Source: Lamellibrachia columna (Eukaryota > Annelida > Polychaeta > Sabellida > Siboglinidae). From it: DNA of 64,000 nucleotides. The DNA is taken from NCBI GenBank assembly GCA_963662155.1, contig OY759261.1, positions 48,429,850 to 48,493,849 on the forward strand, in the 5' to 3' direction. The notes beneath the pieces were generated by a model. The model was not told where the DNA came from, did no database searches, and saw only the letters and a list, made by a program, of their open reading frames with translations. Numbering within the stretch: position 1 is the first letter of the stretch; the number at the start of each line of letters is the position of its first letter. A program made the translations under genes and the position numbers. Shown piece after piece: positions 11,603-21,069 of this stretch.

Positions 11603-14600
11603 CTGCGAAAGAACAGAGAAGTCGATATTAGTATTATTTATCAGTGGTATGCACGTGTAGGTAGGGTGTCGGTGGTTATACACCGCCAACACTAGGCTAG
11701 TTAGACCAGCTTCCGCAATTCCATTTTCGCTTGGCTCGTTTTAGAATCGTTTCGTGAAAAATCATGTCAATCTTATATATACTACAACATGGTAGCTCGT
11801 TGTGTAATGTGTAATTCCTTCTTACATCCTCTTGCGTTAAGACTTTGCATAGGGCGGCCATTTTGTCTATCGTTTCGAAGTTTAGGTAATTTGGGTAATG
11901 ATGGCCCCTGGAGTTAAGACGCCCCCCCACAGCACGTATACAAAATATCAAACCCTGAACGTCCCACAATCTGGTGCAAAATGAAGCTAACATCTATCGG
12001 ACACTCACCCGAAAGTTCAGCAACACGAGACAGACGTAAATAATCAGCGTGTTTTTTTAAACTTTTATATGCGCTATTATACGTTCTGATCTAATATTTT
12101 GGCAACACTAAAATGATGCAACTCACTATAAAACGATATGAATCATGAACTTACTTGGTGACATAATAATAGTGTTAATCAGTTGACAGGTCAAACAATG
12201 ACAAATATGCAATATTGTGTTATGTTTTGTATACATCGTGTTAAGACACACGTAGTGCATGTGGGGCAAGACGGTCCCTTGAATATGGGGCAAGACGGTC
12301 CCCATTCATATGGGGCAAGACGGTCCCCATGCATGTGGGGCAAGACGGTCCCCATGCATGTGGGGCAAGACAGTCCCCATGCATGTGGGGCAAGACGGTC
12401 CCCATGCATGTGGGGCAAGACGGTCCCCATGCATGTGGGGCAAGACGGTCCCCATGCATGTGGGGCAAGACGGTCCCCATGCAAGTGGGGCAAGACGGTC
12501 CCTATGTCTTATACCTACGCACATGGTCATAATGTATGACATGTATTACAAATGACCAATTATGTTTAACGCATATAATATAATATGAACGTTGTATAAT
12601 TTACATTCTGCCAGCCTGTAGGCTGTAATTATGATCGAATATTACTAAGATAATAGCATATTATGCATGGGTTTCAAGGTGTATATTATATGTTAACTGC
12701 AATTTAAATTTAACAACTATAATAACCTAATAAATTGTTATTATACAATTTGTATATATACATTTTATGTTTAGGCAGTGGTTCGTTCATAATATAAGCG
12801 AAAACCACGGGGAGGGAGCTATTGAACGTCTTGCCCCAGGCAGAGGGCGTCTTGCCCCAGGGATGGGGCAATTCTTCTTACAACATAAATATAAATGTCT
12901 GCAAATACACATATATCATATAATGAGACAGGTAGTCATAGCATTCAGGGAGATTATGTTGGTGAACAACTAACGGGCGGATGGATGAGATATAAGGGTG
13001 TGAGTGACGAATGAACGGACAATGAAGTATTACAACAAGCAGGAATGCATACATACACACATTCAGACTGCGCATACTGGCTGGCAAGTGTCTAAGGAAT
13101 CCCCGACTGTTGTAAAGAGATATGACACTATGTAAGAATGTCCTTTTGTATCTCTCTGTTCTGGCATACGTCGAACTGAGGCGCTTTCCTGAGGGCAGGA
13201 GCTGGAACAGGTGATTCATTGGATGAGATTCATCACCCATGATTGTTTTTTCCTTCTGTATGGTCCGTTCCTTGTACAGTTGTTCTAAGGAGGGGGGAGT
13301 AATGTAACTAACTTAATGTAAATTTGCTGAAAATAATTTTTCAGTGGGAAACTTACATGTCTATCTACAATATGTACAGAGTAAAGACATATTAACACAG
13401 TGTAATGGTGCACAATTTGAAAGTTTTCCTTAGGGGGCCCCCTGCCCCAGGTTACCCTTACCACCTTTCCCTCTTTTAGAGTCATAAAAGAATCAAAATC
13501 TTAAAAAAGGTTCTTTTCAAAATTTCCTTAGCCTTTCCCTTTTTTCTTTCCAGTTGGATTCCACATACAATTTGTGTTGTTTAGTTTTGGTAAAATCATC
13601 GGACAAATGATTCAATCATTGTCGACTGGGCACCGTCGAAATTCGGCGAAAATGGGTAAAACAGGCTTCGCCTTTATGACATAAGGATTGTCACATTTTG
13701 GCGCAAGTTACCCGATCTAACAACCACAGTCAATTCTGTTAATGAACCCTGTTCACGATGGGGTAAATTAATCGAGGGACTTAACTAGGGGAATGTGAGG
13801 CTCACGTCTGGTGCTGGAGTCGTCCAGCAGGATGACCTCGTGTAGATACTGCGGCGGACTGCGGTGGACCACGCTGTGGACAGTGCGCAGAATCGGACTC
13901 CAAGCCTCGTTGTAGTAGATGATGATGACGCTGACAGTCGGAAGATCCTTCGGGTAGACCTTCGTGCGACATCTAAGAGAGGATGAACGCCTTTATATAC
14001 ACAGAACGTGGCTACTCCGTCACACCACCGCATGAAGTAGTTAGGGTTATTCTGGCTACACTATGCCCCGAACCCCGTTTCTAAATTGGGAAGGTTTTGA
14101 AACTGAAAATATCTTTAAAATTAAGGTTCTGTTGAAGAATATAGCCAGGCTATTAATTACAACCCAGTCCGGGAGGGTAATTAAGCGTTTTTCAAATATC
14201 AGCATAGTATAGATGTATTGGATGTTTCAAACATCAGCATACTATAGATGTATTGGATTCTGATAAATATGCGAAACTGAATTCGCACATCTGAGGAATG
14301 ATCACGTAACTACAAGGTAATCCAGACTTATGGTACTGTATAAATGAGTACCTGGCTACAAAGAGTGGTGGATAAATATAAAAGAATAGTCTTTGCACAG
14401 TAATTGCAGCGTGGCTGAAGTCGAGTTGGTGATGGAATGAACAGGTCTGCCAACGGGTGGTGCGTAGAGCGCTTTGAGCGGTCCTGTTGACGGGATTACC
14501 TTTATGTTTAAAGGCGAGGTCATCGTCAATAAATATGTCGTACCTTTTCTAAAAGAAATCACTATGAGGGTGGACGTGGGGTTACCAGTAGATGTTATTT

Positions 14601-17600
14601 TACGTGCACACAAGGCGGCACAGACACGCAACGCAAGGAACTAACAAACACGATATTGTACGTATACAATTTAATAATCTACTTCAAGTTAACAAAATAC
14701 AGTATTCAGTAACATAGTTTAACTATAGTGCATGCAAAATGACGTGACGTGAATAAGAATGTATACATATGATACTAATTTCTTGCAAATGTTCCAGTAA
14801 ATAATGCTTTAATCAACAACATTTCGGCTAACGTTGCAGTCGTAACATAGTGAGCGTAACATCAACGTTCAGTAAACGTATGACTATGTGGCCGTGAAAG
14901 ACGTGGCAAGAATGTAGTAGTTAAGTGTATATCGACCTAACACGATACAAACATCACTTATAAAACATGCGTACGTGCATTCACTCCCACTACCAGTTAT
15001 TCATAATGATAATGTTTGTTATGTATATTTACCCTTCACATGACATCCACCATACCAATCACGTGACTGTAACGTGACCGTTTTTAGCAAAATGTCTGCC
15101 GTTAGTACAGGCCACCTGCTTTACGAACTTCGGCAGGCATAACTACTGAAACTGTTTTTTTTATACCGTACATAATCTATGCATCTTGTGTTAGAACGAC
15201 ATTTGAGTAAAATGGCTCCGGTTTGAACCGATTGGTGAGTAGCTGGGGCTATTTGAAAATGCGCACTAACTGCTCGAAACCCCAAGATGAAACAATGAAC
15301 GGACTGAACATCCACGTTGTGTTCCATTATTTGCAACCGTTTCGACAATGAAGAAATACGAAGATCCTGTTTGAAGTCAACACGAATCGTTTACTCTATA
15401 AGACTTGAGTATACAATGGAAACGACTGGCAAAGCCGATACGTGTATTGGCGAACACATTTGTTACCCGTAATGGAAATACTGATAACCATCTGGACGTT
15501 GACTGACTGGATAGAACAATGGCTGACTGACAGAAGACAACGAGTTGTAGTAGATGGAGAAGTTTCAAATTGGAAATCGGTTTTGAGTGGGGTACCTCAA
15601 GGATCAGTATTAGGACCTATATTATTCTTAATTTATATCAATGACTTGTACGACAGTATAACAAGTAACGTACTGAAATTTGCGGATGACACAAAACTGT
15701 TTAGAAAGGTTAATACTGATGGTGATAAACAACATTTACAAAACGATCTAGACAGATTAATGAAATGGTCTGAGAAATGGCAGATGTTGTTCAATTTTGG
15801 GAAATGTAAATGCCTACATACAGGACATGGGAACTTGAATGTAAACTATAAAATGGGAGATACTGTTCTGGGTACTACTGTAAAAGAAAAGGACTTAGGA
15901 GTTACAATAAGCGCTGATATGAAAGTTTCAGAGCAGTGTGGTATTGCAGCTTCAAAGGGTAATCAAATTCTTGGATTGATTAGAAGAAACATAACATACA
16001 AGGGAGAAAAGTTAATTATACCTCTTTATAAAGCAATAGTTAGACCTCATTTAGAATACTGTATACAAGCATGGAGACCATATCGTAAGAAGGATATAGA
16101 TATGCTTCAACGCATACAAAGGAGAGCAACTAAAATGATTCCAGAACTGAGAGACCTTAGTTATGAAGAACGTCTGAAAGAATGTGGTTTAACAACTCTA
16201 GAGACAAGGAGGTTAAGAGGAGATCAGATTGAAGTTTTTAAGATATTGAATGGGTATGAAAATATTGATAGAAATATGTTTTTCTCACTCAAGAAGGATA
16301 GCAGAACTAGAGGACATGAGGTAAAATTAGTAAAGGATCAATGTAGATTGGACATCAGGAAGCACTCGTTCTCACAGAGGACAATAAATGAATGGAACAA
16401 ATTGTCTACAGATTGTGTAACTGCTAGCAGCGTGAATATGTTTAAAAACAAGGTTGACACATATCTCAGGAGGGCGGGTTATAAGTAGATGAACATTGTT
16501 GGACTCTCGATAAGCCAATGGCTTCCTTGTCCACTTGCCATCTGGGCCTTTGGCTTGGATGGCAAATCTTGTTAAATCTTGTTAAATCTTGTTATGGACT
16601 TATGGATTTATGTAAGGTAAATAGGCACATCATTTTAATCTTACGTCTCGCAATTTTAGACTCGTGCAAGTTAAATAAGTACATAATTTAGGTTATGAAT
16701 TCCATTACCCTGTTAGTTATATGTCCACGTTGTGGTCAACGAAGTTTTAAAGGTACAGATCCTCATCTTATTTTTCTTCAAAAAACCAACCTACTCTAAC
16801 ACCTTGGGCACCCAAATGTGCTTAAAATTATTGTAAATTTTTTGCATATAATTTGACCGTTATCTCCTCAATTTGAATGTCTCGGTTAGAATATCACGTT
16901 TACATCGCATGCTGAGGAGAACGCAATTTCACGGGTGTTATTGATATGCCCATCGATCCCGTGAACACTTGACGCCGATCAACTTTATCCGCGGTTATTG
17001 GACATTTCGACAGCTGTTCGTGAATGTACGGAATAGCAAGGTCGATATTCATAGACAGATATAACGGTAGTTATTCTTTAAAAAACGTGGTTCGTTGTGT
17101 CACGCCCCCTTTGCTTAAAGTTTTTGATTGTTCCGTATTTTTCCGTTGCGCCACTACATGGTAGAATGGTAAACTAATGGGTGACTAGGCTCGCCCTACA
17201 TTGGCCTCCACCTTTGGTTTCCTTCTTTGCGAGATCGTAGGCACGCCACTGACTTCACCCGACTGTAAAAAGCCTTCTAATTTTATCCAAATATTTTATT
17301 TGTACTATTTTGTTTTAACATTATTTTCTTACGGGCATACACCTACTGCGTGCACACTTTACATACAACTTTCACGTAGGGAATACGATCACACAAGACA
17401 GAGGCGCCATCTAGCGAGTGAGGAGTTACCTACGCGAGACAGCGGGAGTCGACGAGCACCCTCTCGAGTGAAACTTTATCGCTCGCCACGATGTTCATCC
17501 CTTCCTTCTCGTGTAGTTCCTTACCTCGATTCTGCTCCTCCGCCGTCAGTGGAACGGGGCGACGTTTTCTCCCGGACCCTTCCTCTCTCCCTGCGTCCTC

Positions 17601-17812
17601 TGGTAGTCATAGTAACGCTTCAGCCGCATGTCCATGACGTCATCCCGCATCCTCGCGTTGGTGCTTCCGCCACTGAACAAGTCAAGTTTGTAGAGGACGA
17701 ACAGTAGGAAGAGACCCGCGGCCACTTGTTTGAGGCGGGTTCTCCGTCGTCGCAAGAGCCAATGCATCATGCACGCACCGTCGACCAAAACAACACTCGA
17801 GTAAACAATCAT
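11456..17812 (-). CDS. Polypeptide N-acetylgalactosaminyltransferase (GALNT family), 5' half of gene
   Basis: Starts mucin-type O-glycosylation by moving GalNAc from UDP-GalNAc to Ser/Thr in the Golgi; type II membrane protein (family knowledge). Three exons are visible: 17,434-17,812, 13,806-13,972 and 11,456-11,602. Junction phases are 2 and 1, and each join restores family-typical sequence: DSRCLA joined to [11 protein letters not shown], and DDSSTR joined to PELAGPL. Reading order is Arg-rich tail, hydrophobic anchor, stem, then the GT-A start ([36 protein letters not shown]). The third exon ends in a GTAAAG donor just before the expected DxH metal-binding motif, so later exons lie left of base 1 or were missed. 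A one-base deletion near 17,556 breaks the frame of exon 1. The paralogue within the family is not resolved. Confidence 0.88.
12262..12510 (+). repeat. 25-bp minisatellite with GGGG...CCCC core, about 10 copies
   Basis: Unit tggggcaagacggtccccat plus gcatg, period 25, nearly identical from about 12,311; the first units are shorter and variant. Each unit has a short imperfect inverted repeat (GGGGCAAGACGGTCCCC) that can form a hairpin. Confidence 0.96.
13050..13240 (-). mobile_element. Possible C-terminal fragment of another LINE
   Basis: Minus-strand frame reads [20 protein letters not shown], then [17 protein letters not shown]. An LLPSGRRYR...RT-RYK-SF-P--I---N pattern is common at the C-terminus of several non-LTR retrotransposon polyproteins. 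The fragment is short and without the RT core. Confidence 0.4.
13806..13972 (-). CDS. GALNT exon 2: start of GT-A catalytic domain
   Basis: The acceptor is ctcttag|ATGTCGC. In the spliced frame it reads [11 protein letters not shown], then [20 protein letters not shown], then [20 protein letters not shown], the conserved opening of the GALNT Rossmann-like domain; the DD pair and the NEAW motif contribute to nucleotide-sugar binding in the family. The donor is AGAC|GTGAGC at 13,805, phase 1. An open frame starting with a Met upstream of the acceptor is in a different frame and is not the product. Confidence 0.92.
14338..15505 (+). repeat. Dispersed repeat DR1, copy 1
   Basis: From ctgtataaatgagtacctgg to catctggacgt this matches 23,506-24,672, with few substitutions and some indels (about 30 bp extra near 15,385-15,415). 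It lies in GALNT intron 1. LINE copy B begins at the right border. The first bases match a SINE tail in the second copy. No coding signature; open frames are short. Confidence 0.88.
15505..16600 (+). mobile_element. LINE copy B, 5' truncated, RT C-terminal half open
   Basis: Same family as copy A. The homology opens at the [11 protein letters not shown] codons and ends with tandem AAATCTTGTT units (about 16,562-16,595). It interrupts the right edge of DR1: compare 15,480-15,505 with 24,645-24,672, where the host sequence continues. It lies antisense in GALNT intron 1. Confidence 0.93.
15507..16488 (+). CDS. LINE reverse-transcriptase C-terminal fragment
   Basis: An open frame without internal stops: [20 protein letters not shown] (RT motif B'/C region), then KFADDTKLF (the catalytic YADD-type box), the [15 protein letters not shown] thumb, [19 protein letters not shown], and a terminus RRAGYK. 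The fingers, palm start and endonuclease are missing, so it cannot be autonomous. It is the best preserved copy here and a good reference for the family. Confidence 0.88.
16601..17433. other. Part of GALNT intron 1, unassigned
   Basis: Nothing recognisable apart from generic AT-rich sequence; no second splice-site pair with a family-like exon was found. Confidence 0.5.
17434..17812 (-). CDS. GALNT exon 1: tail, anchor, stem
   Basis: Met codons at 17,812, 17,770 and 17,767. The third has A at -3, and all give a short cytoplasmic tail with [10 protein letters not shown] followed by the anchor [12 protein letters not shown]. The stem continues to GPGENVAP, where the frame stops at a TGA. One frame over, the conserved stem resumes as [18 protein letters not shown], then [18 protein letters not shown]. 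In GALNT proteins these two parts are normally one continuous stretch, so a C is probably missing from the C4 run at 17,556-17,559 (GGGG on the plus strand). The donor CTCGC|GTAGGTAAC at 17,433 gives phase 2 and joins exactly to the next exon. A sequencing error, an allele or a dead gene are all possible. Confidence 0.82.
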
Positions 17813-19040
17813 GGGTGTCTATCTCCGCCAAAAAGTCACAAGAAAGTTCACTTAGTTATATCCACCGTTACACTGTTGACACTGCCTCGAATCGTCACAT
17901 AGCATTGGTATCCACCGCGACAACTAAAACGGTCGTTTGTTTAACGCCTACCACAAGAGGGCGCCACTGCGAGGTTGATACTTTGTACGCGTGATCGGTG
18001 CACAAAGCTACACAGTAGCACATGCTTCCGGGTTGAACATCGACGGCGTAATGTGACGGATCCCCGACATGTATCGCTTGTTTCTTATACTTGGGCGATA
18101 TTATAGCAGCGTGTGCTTTTAAATAGAACACTTCAAACGCCGTGACGTCGCTTTTGACTTTGTGACGTCGCCTGCCTACACCGAGCTCACTTGGCAACAC
18201 ATACCGCCCTCCGACCTCAATACGACGTGTCGACGAGACAGCCCCCATTCACGTGTAATCCTTGCTCGATTAACTGTCACATAATCCCAGCGATCTGGCC
18301 GCTGACACGTGTCAACTATTCGAGCACTCGACCACTTGCGTGCCTTGTCATGTCACTGCATTGAATACTAACCCTTTACTCGTTGCTCCAGTAAACAATA
18401 CACACGCAGCTGTTTCGTACAGGTAAACGGCTATCGGTCGCTGATCTGCGAATGTGTGGTCGTATCTTTGAATATAGGTAAATCTCAGGATACTAGTAGC
18501 ATTCTAGTAGCCGCCTGTTGACATATATAGCTACACCTCTACTACAGGCGACACTAAATTACACCGCAACGGCAGCAGTGAGGCCCGGTGCATCCAGGCG
18601 TGACGAAACGAATTGTCGTCCCGCATGACTGGATTACGTTGTCGCTACAGCGATTGATAAAGTATAGCGTGCGTCGTTAAAACGCTATGAGGCGCCATCC
18701 ATGTCAATGAAGCGCGCATGTGATTGGTCAGTCACCGCTCCGCGTCGCGCCGTTCGTGTCAGTGAAGCGCGCGTGGGATTGGTCAACGGTCGCGACGCGC
18801 TTCCCTCACGGTCCCGAAATAGCTGTCCTGCGTTGCAGTAACGTCAGTGACTGTAGTCATCCCATAGACATAAATAGAACACCCGTTAGTAAAACAAGAC
18901 CGCTAAGCTCTTATCAGTTGACACATGATAAAGTGATGCCGGCATGGACCAGTGGCATTCATACTACTGCACGGCAAGAACCCACTGAAGGCCCAGTGTT
19001 TATACTGTACAGCACCCAGTCTTTATCATATATCTATATA
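17813..19040 (-). promoter_or_regulatory. CpG-rich 5' region of GALNT, probable promoter
   Basis: CpG is visibly denser from about 17,380 to 18,850 than in flanking DNA. Two direct repeats near 18,700 and 18,757 (gtcaatgaagcgcgc and gtcagtgaagcgcgc) each precede GATTGGTCA, a CCAAT box read on the minus strand (18,720 and 18,777). They lie about 0.9 kb upstream of the GALNT start codons and in the right orientation. No TATA box is obvious. Inferred from composition and motifs only. Confidence 0.4.
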
Positions 19041-19293
19041 TATCAGGGGCGGATCTAGGCGCGTTGGCAGGGGGGGTCTCAGATTTATTAAAAAAAATCC
19101 GTAATGTTACATTACTTTATGTAGAATGTTGTGACATTTAACTTAGCATTGATTTAAGACACTTAACCTTGTATGTACTAGTTCCAAATATGGAACTGCA
19201 TCCCTCTTATGTTTGACTTTCGCTGATCGTCCGTTGAAGGAAAACAGACGTGTGAACAATGATTCTCACTGGAGAATGTTTATGAACTCCATG

Positions 19294-19765
19294 CGGCGTG
19301 GATGTAATCGCGCAAACTGATTGATGATTGCATCTATGTCCACCTCAACATACGGCGTGGATGTAATCGCACAAACTGATTGATGATTGCATCTATGTCC
19401 ACCTCAACATACGGCGTGGATGTAATCGCGCAAACTGATTGATGATTGCATCTATGTCCACCTCAACATACGGCGTGGATGTAATCGCACAAACTGATTG
19501 ATGATTGCATCTATGTCCACCTCAACATACGGCGTGGATGTAATCGCGCAAACTGATTGATGATTGCATCTATGTCCACCTCAACATACGGCGTGGATGT
19601 AATCGCGCAAACTGATTGATGATTGCATCTATGTCCACCTCAACATACGGCGTGGATGTAATCGCGCAAACTGATTGATGATTGCATCTATGTCCACCTC
19701 AACATACGGCGTGGATGTAATCGCGCAAACTGATTGATGATTGCATCTATGTTCACCTCAACACC
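19294..19765 (-). repeat. 59-bp minisatellite seeded in the hAT transposase 3' end
   Basis: Period 59 (tacggcgtgg at 19,351, 19,410, 19,469, 19,528, 19,587, 19,646, 19,705), about eight copies and nearly identical. Since 59 is not a multiple of three, each added unit shifts the frame. The right-most unit is still coding for the transposase terminus. Confidence 0.95.
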
Positions 19766-20542
19766 GTAATGGACGTGTAACATAGCAAGTCCATTTATGC
19801 GGTCCTCTGTCATGGTGCTGCGCATGTAGGTTTCAAGACGACGAAGGGCACTGATTGTTCTCTCACATTCTGCGCTGGTGACACCGAATGTACACACCAA
19901 TTTCAGACATGTGTGTATATTTGGGAAGAATGCGTTATCTGCAGCCTTGAGTGACGTTGCTGCATCTTTGGGAACATCACAGTTTGCTTCCGCTTCCCAT
20001 CTAGTCAGCCAACAATGTAATTCGGCTTGAAAATTCTGTGGAATGGGTAGGTCGTCTTTGAACTCGGCAGCAAATGCTTGCACACTGTCAATGACTTGCA
20101 CCCTTGGAGCAACCTTGATTACAGCGGGAACCAGATGCAACGCATTTGTGATCAACAACTGAGGAGCACCAAACCGGTCGTGTAGACCCATCAACAACTG
20201 GTCGATTACTGGGATGGTCAGGTTCATTCGATAGTAGGTCTCTGCATCGTCAGCTGGGGCATTAGCACTATGCTGCTGCCGTCCACAAATGCGAGGTCGT
20301 GCTGTTTCCGTTCCAACAGCCTGTGCCATCGTAGTAATCTTCAAAAAGAGGTTATGATGAAAATTATCAACATCATTCCTGACTTCTTCAAGGGCAGTGA
20401 TGGCATGCTTGACTTGATTGGCAGCTTTGATGACATCCATCGTTTTGGACTGAAGGCTGACACTGATGGGTTGCACGTACGCGATAATGTCACGGACTGT
20501 GTTGAGTGCCGCAATGAAGGGAAACTGCGTTATTGCTAACAA
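19688..20542 (-). CDS. hAT transposase fragment (ZMYM1-like C-terminal half)
   Basis: Open frame of about 285 codons. It carries the hAT C-terminal dimerisation block: CTFGVTSAECERTISALRRL, then YMRSTMTEDRINGLAMLHVH. This is typical of the zinc-finger MYM-type protein 1-like transposase group. The frame is also open for some codons beyond the first Met (EEWNQPSVNDGRALLLAITQ), so the Met is not the real start. The final codons (NIDAIINQFARLHPRRM) are encoded by the first unit of the 59-bp tandem array. The zinc finger and catalytic N-terminal half are missing. Confidence 0.82.
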   Translation of the reverse strand: MLAITQFPFIAALNTVRDIIAYVQPISVSLQSKTMDVIKAANQVKHAITALEEVRNDVDNFHHNLFLKITTMAQAVGTETARPRICGRQQHSANAPADDAETYYRMNLTIPVIDQLLMGLHDRFGAPQLLITNALHLVPAVIKVAPRVQVIDSVQAFAAEFKDDLPIPQNFQAELHCWLTRWEAEANCDVPKDAATSLKAADNAFFPNIHTCLKLVCTFGVTSAECERTISALRRLETYMRSTMTEDRINGLAMLHVHYGVEVNIDAIINQFARLHPRRMLRWT

Positions 20543-20724
20543 CAGAGCACGGCCATCGTTTACACTTGGTTGATTCCATTCTTCTGCATGTGTTGATGCA
20601 CCCCTTCATTCTGTTCTATTTATGGCATGCCGCTCTGCTGTCAACAGCGGGAGCCCAGTATAATTCCTGATATGGTCACTCGACGTCTTCAGTGGCGTGT
20701 CTCTTTTCCGCTGTCCTTTGAAGC

Positions 20725-20957
20725 ATTGTTTGTATGCATGCCTAACGGTGTTAACTCTTTGTTTGTATGCATGCCTAACGGTGTTATCTCTTTGTTTGTA
20801 TGCATGCCTAACGGTGTTATCTCTTTGTTTGTATGCATGCCTAACAGTGTTATCTCTTTGTTTGTATGCATGCCTAACGGTGTTATCTCTTTGTTTGTAT
20901 GCATGCCTAACGGTGTTATCTCTTTGTTTGTATGCATGCCTAACGGTGTTATCTCTT
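20725..20957 (+). repeat. 33-bp minisatellite, 7 copies
   Basis: Unit tttgtatgcatgcctaacgg plus tgttatctcttgt-like remainder, period 33. All frames stay open because 33 is a multiple of three (11-residue periodic translations). It borders the lost side of the hAT element. Confidence 0.95.
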
Positions 20958-21069
20958 GTATACGGCAAACATCCCCAAACCACCCGAGTCTTCTGTTTCT
21001 GATGACGTCTGTCAGGATGAGAGTCTAATGAATGTAATGTGTGCACCCAGAACCTGGAAACATGCAGCA

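Larger units (their letters stand above)
11603..13805 (-). other. GALNT intron 2
   Basis: Contains the 25-bp minisatellite (12,262-12,510), two inverted fragments of its core near 12,825-12,870, and a possible decayed LINE C-terminus (about 13,050-13,240). 12,520-12,770 is AT-rich. Nothing else recognised. Confidence 0.8.
19044..20690 (-). mobile_element. hAT-superfamily DNA transposon, one end present
   Basis: The left end, caggggcggatctaggcgcg at 19,044, fits the CAGGGGCGGATC-type terminal inverted repeat of hAT elements. The transposase C-terminus reads leftward into it. No matching inverted end is seen to the right; the element is lost in the 33-bp array near 20,725. A 59-bp array sits between the transposase end and the terminus. 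Confidence 0.8.

Noticed and set aside
13785..14033. 82-codon minus-strand open frame starting [10 protein letters not shown]
   Set aside because: It is in the wrong frame relative to the conserved GALNT sequence in the same DNA and runs across the intron-exon border.
15507..16488. LINE copy B considered as an active retrotransposon
   Set aside because: Although open, it lacks the endonuclease and the N-terminal half of the reverse transcriptase, and it is 5' truncated at the DR1 border.
17895..18248. 117-codon minus-strand open frame upstream of GALNT
   Set aside because: No recognisable domain; the length is unremarkable in CpG-rich DNA. More likely part of the promoter region.
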